This document shows positions 49,401 through 60,000 of a stretch of DNA of 64,000 bases, piece after piece; the first letter of the stretch is position 1; the number at the start of each line of letters is the position of its first letter. The notes below the pieces were generated by a model. The model saw nothing but the letters and a program-made list of their open reading frames with translations. It ran no database searches and was not told the DNA's origin. Both the position numbers and the translations under genes were made by a program. Origin of the DNA: Ostrinia nubilalis (lineage: Eukaryota; Arthropoda; Insecta; Lepidoptera; Crambidae); contig NC_087113.1 of NCBI RefSeq assembly GCF_963855985.1, positions 11,009,889 to 11,073,888 of the forward strand, in the 5' to 3' direction.

Positions 49401-50886
49401 ACCAACACTTAAGGGTCCGACATCTAAAGCCTAGTTTAGATCGACCCGCGCAAGGACGGGGGCTGTAAGGATCGCAATACAATATACAAGGACGAACCGA
49501 AACGTTAGTCCTACCGCCTCTATGTACATGACACTCATACAAAATATTGTGACTCTATCTTCTGTAGATAGTTCATGTCAGAGTCTAAAATATTACAGAT
49601 AGTAAATACGCAAATTATGCTAAGAATAAACTAACCTCTCTTTTCATTTTGAATGACTTAAAAGACATCTTAACGTTGTTAAGCATCATGCAGCAATCGT
49701 AGACAGTTGTAATCTCTTCTTCATTTATAACATACAACGTACACCTACTTCGAATTGACTTTCCTAAATTCTGTACCATCTTTTCTGTCAATCACTCAGA
49801 AAAAGAACCTAGTAAGTTCAGCTAACCGAAAATTGCCGCACTAGTTATCAGTTGTAAAGTCAGCAGTTCCAACTTCGTCTTATTTAAGCTTTAAGACTTT
49901 GCAGAAACTAAAACTAAAGATTAAACTTTGACATGAACTAACTACGGATTACCTCGTTAACAGGGAAACAATAGAACAGAGACACACAGTGAACTCGCGA
50001 TGACTCACACTTAGTAACTCACGCACACATCGCGAATCTTGACACTTCGGGGAATGTGTGAATTATTTACAACACGTGTTTTACACGTAGGTGTTCAAAA
50101 TACGCTCAATTTTAGTATACTTTACACAACAGAAAGTATTGTTATCAAGCAAATAATTGTCTGTAGCAAGTTTTAAAACTTTATTAGTGTTGCACCACAG
50201 TTTGTCAATTGAAAAAAATCGAGCGTATTTTGTGAGTAGCTCTAACCTATAAGAATGATTTGCTCACTGGTTATCTCTGATAAGATTGCACCCTGCTTGT
50301 TGGTACAAGCGTTTAGCCCCTAACTCGAGTTGAAGTATTTTAAGACACGACTGAGTTTTACAAAAGTTTAGAATTAAAACTTATCTCAAACAACGAGTTA
50401 GAACACTCCGCGAATTGTCAATTTGCCCAGAATTAGATCTCGTAGTTCAGGCGACTTTAGACAGCAAACTTTTCAACGTAATTCTCACTTAATTTTGAAG
50501 TCATCGAAAATGGAAAACGAATTTCTATTTATTTAAAGATAAAGATACAATAATATTATCTACTAGAGAATTAAAATTCGTGTATTTCGTCGCAAATAGT
50601 ATTTTTACCTTTCCATTATTGCAAGTGCCAAATATTCTCATCGCATTCGTCAAAGCTTTTCCTAACAACTCATTTAATAATATAAACTAACTTAATTGTA
50701 AAGTTTGAATTTTTTTGTTTACTATAACCATTACCACAAAATATTTACTTTAACTTTTACACATAGAAAACATAACCCAATCGTATCATGCACATCATTT
50801 TATGACTGTTAACTTTAGTAATTGCTTGCATTATTGCGGTATTATTGCTTGAACCCAAACGCTTGCACCAACGGCCGCCATCTCTC
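46435..50886 (-). other. Probable 3' UTR of the IgSF gene
   Basis: About 4.4 kb directly after the stop codon has no recognisable transposon remnant, unlike every neighbouring stretch of this length. A minus-strand AATAAA lies at 46,435-46,440 and is a candidate polyadenylation signal; other AATAAA hexamers lie inside, for example near 47,812. A minus-strand TGTAAATA (Pumilio-site-like) lies at 50,064-50,071, and an 18-bp hairpin at 47,863-47,905. The end point is inference and needs transcript data. Confidence 0.45.
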
Positions 50887-51069
50887 TCAACGACAAATCA
50901 GAACCAACGCCATTTGCAGCACCAATGTCAAGTTGACAAACAGGCCCGTCGCTGCGGCGTGCAGGGCCCTCCTGGCTGGCTCCGGAGAGGGCCCTATCGA
51001 GGCCAGGGGCGCCCTGCGAGGGAACACGGCCACTGCGCCCGCCCCTGTAGTAGCAGCTACGCACCAGAC
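50887..51069 (-). CDS. IgSF gene last coding exon (end of Ig-5, stalk, hydrophobic C-terminus, stop)
   Basis: 183 nt including TGA. It starts VWCVAATTGAGAVAVFP (last Ig-5 cysteine), then a Pro/Arg stalk, a small-residue patch ALHAAATG, and a hydrophobic run LFVNLTLVLQMALVLI ended by CR and the stop. Small residues followed by a terminal hydrophobic tail fit a GPI-attachment signal; a single-pass anchor without cytoplasmic domain is the alternative. Acceptor tggactag. Confidence 0.85.
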   Translation of the reverse strand, partial: VWCVAATTGAGAVAVFPRRAPLASIGPSPEPARRALHAAATGLFVNLTLVLQMALVLICR

Positions 51070-54000
51070 CTAGTCCACAATTTTTTTGTTTATTTCTAAG
51101 AAATTAACACATTAGTGCAACTAACATAATTATCACCTTTTCCATTTTTGATTGATGTTATTTAGTCTCACTCCGAGATACCAGCATGAATAACAGAGAT
51201 GAGTATTAAGGGACGAGCTGTTAAAGCTCAAACTTAAAGATCTATGTAGAGCTCAGCTTAAAAATATTTATTTAAGCAGTGATGATTGGTGGTTAGTCCT
51301 TTCTGTACTGAAATAATTATTATCATTACTTCTTTCCTTCATTTTGTTATTGATTTTGTGGACAACTTTATCCCCCTTATTTCAAAACTTTTGACTCTAG
51401 TTGAAATCTGGTTTAATTTATTCGTCACAGGTTTACTTTTTTTTTTTGTAATTAGGGGGGTTGGGTTTTATTATCGATCTAGCAGTTCTTAATCTGGCTA
51501 TACACGAATAAAATACTATAAAATGTACTGTGGTAAGAGTTGCAGTGGTGGCAGGTAGCTAGATGAATACAAAGTCTAGAAACTGAGTAGATCACTAACC
51601 TCGTCCGGCTCTGCAACGTGCAGTATAGCGCGCCAGCAGTGCTGCGCCAGGTCCGGACTAAGGGAGGCGCGGGTGACGCGCGGCGTGGCCCCCACTCGGA
51701 CCCACAGCACGCGGACCCCTCGCCCGCATGCCCCACACTCGAGCCGCCAGCCGCCCGCGGCCGGGACCGCACTAAGTGCGGTGGCGGTGGCGCTTCCTGA
51801 ACAAATGAAGAACTTACCTTGATGGATTCTATTCAGTCTGTGTACTTTTTATAGTAACTGATATCATACTATTTCTCTTGTTACAGGTAAGTACTCATAT
51901 AAGGCTCAACCGTTTTCTACCTCATCTAATACTACTAACAGGTAAGTAATCGACCGTGAAATATAGTACACAATACGAGTAAAACCTTAATAATCTGACT
52001 CAGGTCTATATAGGTCAAAATCTGAACAAGATGGATATCTGTATAAGATTGTAAATAATTATTCTACATAGAATTATTGCTTCTTTATCAATTGCAACAG
52101 AAAAGTGCGTTACAGATTTTAAATGTCCTATTTGTCACATAACGCATTTTCCTATCCTTTTGTAGAGCCCAACACTTATTTATATTTGACTTGTGCCAAA
52201 GTCCATCCCTAATATCAGATACAATGTGATAATATTTCTCATCGTATAGTTTTTTTTTATAGTTTACGAGTATTCTACATTTGAACAAAAATCTTTATAA
52301 GCTAGAGTTGAAGAAAAGCAAAGAACTCACCAGTAACTTTCAAAGTAACTCTCTTCAACTCCTTCAGTCGCTTGAGGTCCGGCGCACGCGCTCCTATGCA
52401 GCGGTACTCACCTCCCTCTTGATATAAGGCATCCTTAATACCTGTCCAAACATTGATTCAATGACCACGGTGAAGCATCTGACAACGTAAATGAGCAATT
52501 TTGTGTGGTCGTCTTTTTCATAGACTCATTCTTCTACAATTTAAATACAACTTAGACTTTAAGTGCCGGTATTGGCAACTCTATGGGAGTAACAACTGAA
52601 TTATCTTTGGAGTACCTTAGGATGTGTTGCTAAGCCCAGTGCTTTACATTGTTCATGGAAACTGTTGTTCTTTATATTAGATGGCTCTAATGAACTTTTA
52701 TGAGGTACTATGGTTTTAGTATAATGCTATAAGAAAGTGTTGCTATACCTAAAACTCCGTGTGCGTGGTGCGAGCCCGCCGGGGCCCAGGCTTCGCTTGC
52801 ATTACCTACTACTCTCCTCCACCAGCAACCGACGCTACCTACAGCAAAAGAGACAACTTTATGACACCGCCACACCACTAATCAACTCAAAACGATGTTT
52901 CTCAACATAATTAGCAAAGAAGTAAAGCAGCTAAAATGTGAAGTTGTTTATTTCTTAGAATCAGAAGATCGAATTTATCACTCAATAAATGTCTTCTTTC
53001 AAAGATCACGTTCAACAGCTCATTAACATCTTCAGTCATAGCTGAACCAAATAAGATCACGGTTAAGATGGTAATGTCTCTGATAGAGGCACGATGAAAA
53101 TTCATGTTTATTGTTTATCTTTTCCTTCCAAGTTTTCGCACTTACCTTTGGGGCAATGCAGCTGTACGTTCCCTCCCACCGGCACTTCCACCTTCTGGTG
53201 GTCGGGCTCTTCCTCTTCATCTGGCTCTGTCGACGCCTCCGCATTGTCTTCTGGAGCTAGATTAGTTGAGTTATTCTTATTTAATGCGTCGTTGACTAAT
53301 CACCAAACTATTGGATTTTATTATGCGAGGGCAAGAGTTGACAGATTTTGATAAACCTTTACAATGATCCTTGCACATCACTACATTATTATAAAACAAA
53401 GTCGCTTTCCTCTGTCTGACCCTATGTATGCTTAGATCTTTAAAACTATGAAATGGATTTTGATGAGGTTTTTTTCAATAGATAGAGTGATTCAAGAGGA
53501 AAGTTTATAAATAAGTATACTTAGCACCCGTGCAAATCCGGGGCGGGTCACTAGTCAGAAGATAAAAAAAGCTATAATTTATTGAAAGCGACTGTATTTC
53601 AACGTCTGATCACGATTCTAAGAAGTTTCCTCTTTGTACAATCTGCATTAATGTTGTTCTAAAAAGAGAATATTTGTCGCAGGCAAGTAGATTTATCACC
53701 TCAAACTCTTAAATTAGTTAAAATATTAAAAATATTCTGAGGGTTCTCACCAATAACGTTCAAGTAGTACCCAATAGACGAGTATTCGGCGTCCAACCAG
53801 GTGGCTCGGCAGCGGTACCAGCCCGCGTGCGACGCCCGCAGCGCGCCCCAGCGGAGCGTGGCGGAACCGCGGGCTGACGGCTCGTCTCCACCATCCACTG
53901 GTGGGGGGGAGCTGGGCAAAGGGGGGTGATGTTATAGAATAATGGTAAATAGTTAGATGGATAGATACTTGCAAATAGAGCTCACTTTATTGTACACCAC

Positions 54001-57000
54001 ATAAGACAAGACAAGAAAGAGAAAGAAATATACAAAAGATATGACATAATTTAAGCAGAGTGATATGTTCCAGGCAACCTAGATGATAGTTTTGAGAGGT
54101 TTGAAAAGGTTGAACTCAACCTTTTCCGTAAAGCTAGTGAGACATTGCGAAGAGACCGAGACGATTGTTTTTGAACGAATCCCTATTTTTTATGTCATAC
54201 GATTTACATGCCAAAGTCACGGCCAAAGTCGGTAATTAGCAAACGCCGTCAAGTTGCCACGAAAGCCTAAAGGATGAAAGCGACTAAGTAGTCGTAGTGC
54301 GTCTCTAGATAGTTCTGGACAGTGACATGGACCTACGGACGCCATTGCTCCCGGAGGCTGTCAATCAATCAATCAATCAATCAAATCGTCGCCTTTTAGC
54401 GACACATCGAATCTCATTTTTGCGCATCACCAAGTCTGCGCCGGACCCTAGTCACTTCAAACTTATACTGTAGTTGTTACCTGGTGGGATCTGCATCGTC
54501 CCGCAGCCACCAAGCACGCGCGGGCGGGTTGGCGTCGACGTCACAGCGCAGCGCCGCCGCGCCGCCTGCTGATAGCGACACGCCGAACCCGGGCCAGCGG
54601 GATATCACGAACGATGGCGGATCTACGTGACACAGAAGAGAAAAAGATGCAGTTTCAGTCAAAATATAGAACTTGTATCTAGAATTGAGACAGGAAAACA
54701 GGACAGACAAAACGTCAAAATGAAAAAAAAATCGGTCTTAATTCAAGTTACAGTGGCCTTACCATGAGTTTACGTTAGGTGAGCTCGCTAGCGAATACGT
54801 CAAAAGATTCTATGAAGATTTTATTTCTTAAAAGTAGCCGCTAGGGGCGCTGCACAATATGTCATACATTTAAATGTCATTTTTTTACGCAGTCGCTAGC
54901 GAGCACACCTAACGTAAACTCATGGTAAGCACACTGGTTCTTGTTTTGACCACATACGGATCTGAGACGTGATCGCTTACTATGAACCTCTTAAGAAGGC
55001 TCAAGGTCACCCAAAGGGCAATGGAGCGTGCTATTTATGGTGCTATACTCTGAAACAAAAATGAGGAGATCCGCAGGAAAACCTAAGTGACCATCATAGC
55101 TCATAGAGCAGATGGCTGCAGGGGCAGACAAGTTCTCAAGTGGCGACCACTGGCCGGAAGACGTAGTGTGGGCTGTGTGGACGGGCACCCCACTAGGTGG
55201 ACTGATGATTTGGTGAAGGTCGCGGGAAGAACCTGGATGCAGGCAGCACAGGACCAGTCGTTATGGAAATCCTTGATCCTCCTTTGTCCAGCAGTGGTAC
55301 ATCATATTATGACTGAAACGAAAAATAACACAGAGCTAATAGTGACTAAATAGTGACAGAGTTTCTTGCGCTGCATCTTCTCATCACTGGCCCATTTATT
55401 GTCCTGAAGCAGTGGTAGGGTTAATACTGGGACGTGTAAAAGTGCATCAGTAAAGCCTTTTCTCAGAAATAAATGAGTGTTATGAGTTTTTAATCTACAC
55501 ACATAGTTGCAGTACAAACTTACAAGTGACGTGTATCTCCAGCTTGGCCGTGTGCGCGTCAGACACGTTGGATGGCGCGGGGGCGGGCGCGGGCCGCGGG
55601 GAGCGCTGGCGAGCCTCGCATTGCAGCGTCGCGTTGTGCAACTCCCGCGCAGCCGTCACTACTGCATGCGAGGACGATACGCCCTCTGGTTGGGAGAGAT
55701 GGAATCATTATAATAGGCTTAAGCGCCTAAGGCAGTGTTTTTCAACCTGTGGGTCTCGACCCCCTGGGGGGTCGCCAAGCCTCTATAGGGGGTCGCGAGA
55801 GGTCGTAAAAACGACCTCAGTAAAAAAATCGGATAAAGGACATCATCCATTTTGGTCCAAAATCAAAAGTGCCGGCCAAAAAATTAAAGTGCTTTATTCT
55901 GATAGAATACGTCCGCCTTAGCATTTATTACTATGGCACCAAAGCTGTAGCACCACTGTGCATCGTAGTATTTGAGTTCTAAAAATATATGAAACGACCG
56001 ACTTTGATCTCAAATACTACGACGCACAGTGGTGCTACAGCTTTGGTGTCATAGTAACAAATGCTAAGGCGGACGTATTCTGTCAGAATACAACACTTTT
56101 TTTTTATTGGCCCACATTTTTGATTTTGAACAAAAAATGTATGAATCGTCGATGAATTTTAGATCTCAAATACTCGACGCACAGTGGTGCTACAGCTTTG
56201 GTGCCATAGTAACAAATGCTAAGGCGGACGTATTCTGTCAGAATACAGCACTTTTTTTTTATTGGCCGACACTTTTGATTTTGAACAAAAAATGTATGAA
56301 TAGTCGATGACTTTTAGATCTCAAATACTCGACGCACAGTGGAGCTACGGCTTTGGTGCCATAGTAACAAATGCTAAGGCAGATGTATTCTATCAGAATA
56401 CAGCACTTTTTTTTGTTGGCCGGCACTTTTGATTTTGGACCAAAAATATTATGAAACGTGGATGATGTCCTTTATCCCAAATCTAATTATGCAAATGCAT
56501 AAATGTTGTATGGATTTAAATATTCGATTCCTACAACATCTTTGTTTGTAACATTTAAAATGCATGAAAAAAAAAACGAGCGGTCGGGGGGTCGCACAAT
56601 ATTTTTTCATACTAGGTGGGTCGCGTCATGAAAAAGGTTGAAAAACACTGGCCTAAGGAACTGTAAAATTGCCCAAAAAAACTTAATTACAGAATCTAAA
56701 TATTGTAACTCAAAGGTGACTGACTGACTGACATAGTGATCTATCAACGCACAGCCCAAACCACTGGACGGATCGGGCTGAAAGGCATGCAGGTAGATGT
56801 TATGACGTAGGCATCCGCTAAGAAAGGATTTTACGAAACTCCACCACTAAGGGGGTAAAACGGGATCTACGCGTACGAAGTCGCGGGCGGCTGCTAGTGT
56901 GAATTAAGACTCATCTACGCAAAATGATAATGGAAATCATCAAACCGAGCGATTCTAACAAAACTAAGTAATTCGTTAGGAAGAGAGACAGATAAATATG

Positions 57001-60000
57001 AGTCGCTTATCTTGGCTACACTGTACGAGCTGCTTACTGCACACCTTTAGAATTGATAGAAATGATACGATTTTGACTTGATGATTTTGCTTTGATTTAT
57101 TGATAATTATTGATACATACGAGTACATGCCGTAGCGGTTGATTGTGCACTGATTTGATGGTGTGTGATGATGGATGGTGGATGTGAGGGGATTCTCCCC
57201 GCCAGAAAGGGCTTTAACTGTAATGAAAATGAATTACGAAGTAGACCTATATGCTATTTGGGAGTAGAAATTCTTACCTATCGAGTAGTTCGTGTGGTGT
57301 ATCCTCAAGTACGGTCTGTGATCCAGCGACGGTTCTTGTGCTAGCAGTCGCCACGAGAGGTCTGGTGGTGGCACTCCACCTAATAGAGAAAGAATATTTA
57401 TTATTATGCTTTTTACGCTGGAATGGGCATTGCATTAGCGCCGTTGCAGCACCATTTAACTCGTAGAGTCGGCATAATTACACAAAAATGGTTTTTACTT
57501 AGAACACTATTTTTCAGACTTTTAAGACAGTAGGTAAATACACTAGCCGCTGTTCTCTAAACCGAAAGTCTCAAAATATTTAATTTTTATTTCATGACTC
57601 TAATAACTTACCTTCAGCAACACAGCGGACTTCTAAAACTGTTTTGTCCCGGACTGGCACCCAGGTGTTGCCCGCGTCCAGTCTTCTCCCGTCCACCGCC
57701 AGATAGACTGACCGTACTGGTTCTGTACAAAAATCGAAATCTTTCAACGAAATTCAGTTATTTCATTATTAGGGCTCTATCTACACTATGTAGTTTTGAT
57801 TAAGTTGGGACAATTTTTTCCTCACCTAACAGTTCAAGAACTGGATTCCTTATGTTTTTATTTCTTAGAAAGTTTCTGTTGTCTGGTCTATATCAAAGTG
57901 CAAGATTTGCTTAAAGCGAAGTATAAAATATCGAAGGATTCTTTATAAGATAACTCTGTGAAAACTAAATAATTTGCTTCTAAAATGAACGTACCATAAA
58001 CGTAGGCGCACACCGTTGATTTTTCGTCGGCCGATAGTTTAGTCGGGCAGTTGATCAGTATGGGCATTGGGCATGTATGGGAGTGCGCACACTACGCCGA
58101 TTCGATTTGGCCGATTCCCATACAAATTAAAATCGGGCACAACTATCGGCCAACTAAAAATCAACGGTGTGCGCTACTCTAAATAAGCAAATACATAGGG
58201 TTCCTAGTGATAGTCTAGCTCGCCTTGTCGGCGCCCCATAATGTCGCCCGCCCCACCAACAGGGCGGCGCCCTCCTGCCACAGAACCTGCCACTGACACT
58301 TGCTACAACTCACCATAAATAAGCAGGTGCATAGGCTTCCCCGTGACAGCCTTGCTCACATCGTCAGCGTCACCCGCCCTACCTTCAGGGCGGCGCCTTC
58401 CTGCCACAGAGCTAGATCAACGGGGGCCACTGACACTTGCTACAACTCACCATAAATAAGCAGGTGCTTAGGCTTCCCCGAGACAGTTTTCCCCGCGTTG
58501 TCAGCTCCGGCGCAGCGCCACGCGCCCGCGTCTGCCCTCGTCGCCCGCCCTACCACCAGGGCGGCGCCCTCCTGCCACAGCACTACCCCGCCCTAGTTCA
58601 ACGGAGGCCACTGACATTTGCTACAACTCACCATAAATAAGCAGATGCTATCCACTGCTGGATAAAGGCCTTCCCCAAGGATTTCCATAACGAACGCTCC
58701 TGCGCTGCCCGCATCCAGGTTCTTCCGCGACATTGTCCAGATCGTCGGTCCACCGAGTGGGGGCCTGCTCCAGTGCCCACAAAACGTGTTCAGGCCCGTG
58801 ATCCCCACTCGAGAATTTCTCTGCTCCAATATAGTATAATCTCGTAGAACTTACTACATATACTTACCATAAATGAGCAGGTGCATAGGCTTCCCCGAGA
58901 CAGTTTTCCCCGCCTTGTCTGCCCCGGCGCAGCGCCACGCGCCCGCGTCTGCCCTCGTCGCCCGCCCTACCACTAGGGCGGCGCCCTCCTACCACAGTTC
59001 TACCCCGTCCCCGTTCAACGGGGGCCACTGACACTTGCTACAACTCACCATAAATGAGCAGGTGCATAGGCTTCCCCGTGACAGCCTTGCTCACATCGTC
59101 AGCGTCGCCCGCCCTACCTCCAGGGCAGCGCCCTCCTGCCACCGCCGGGTACGGGGACTACTGAGTGTGGGGCCTACCCACACTACGTCTTCTGGCCCGT
59201 GATAGCCACTCGAGAACTTGCTACATACACTCACCATAAATAAGCAGGTGCATAGGCTTCCCCGAGACAGTCTTGCCCGCCTTGTCTGCCCCGGCGCAGC
59301 GCCACGCGCCCGCGTCTGCCCTCGTCGCCCGCCCTACCACTAGGGCGGCGCCCTCCTGCCACAGAGCTTCGCCCCCGCCGCCCGCCGCGGGGGCCACTGA
59401 CATTTGCTAAGAAAAAAACTAAGTTTAAAGCAACGAATGGTCATGTGATTGTCATGACTCCATCTGCAGACATTTGGTTGGAAATTGAGTTTTTTCTTCT
59501 TCTCCGCACAAGACTGTGATTGAGTATAGTTTCAAGTCAAATGACGTCATGAGCTGTTAAAACGTAGCAATCACAAGGCATTATAGTAATTCGAAATTAT
59601 TAAAGTAGACGAAATTACAGTAGACGACATGTCAGTATTTTCCCGAACTCTATATTGACTTACGAAGTTACGATTTATTTATTTCAAAGCAACTTTGATT
59701 TTCAGGCCCAATATAAAGTGCTCTTTAAGTAAAGCTGTGACATGAAATTTTCGTAATCATTATCAACTTTCCAATTTTTAGGTGAGCACAGGTGTTTGTG
59801 CCATAGTAGCCTTTCTATAGTTTGACTGATTTTCAGTTAATAATGTAATAAATGGAGACCTACCTCGTTATCCTTATACCATCGCAGATTTGTCACGTTG
59901 GCCAGGTCGCAGTCGATGCGCGCCTTCGAGTGAGCCTCCACCAGTAGTTCACGGTCGTATCTTGGTGCCTATTGACAAATCAACAACATTTCAATAGATT

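Noticed and set aside
50822..51099. Overlapping plus-strand and second minus-strand open frames
   Set aside because: They are shadows of the last IgSF exon; only the minus frame ending at 50,887 agrees with splice phase and the Ig-5 cysteine.
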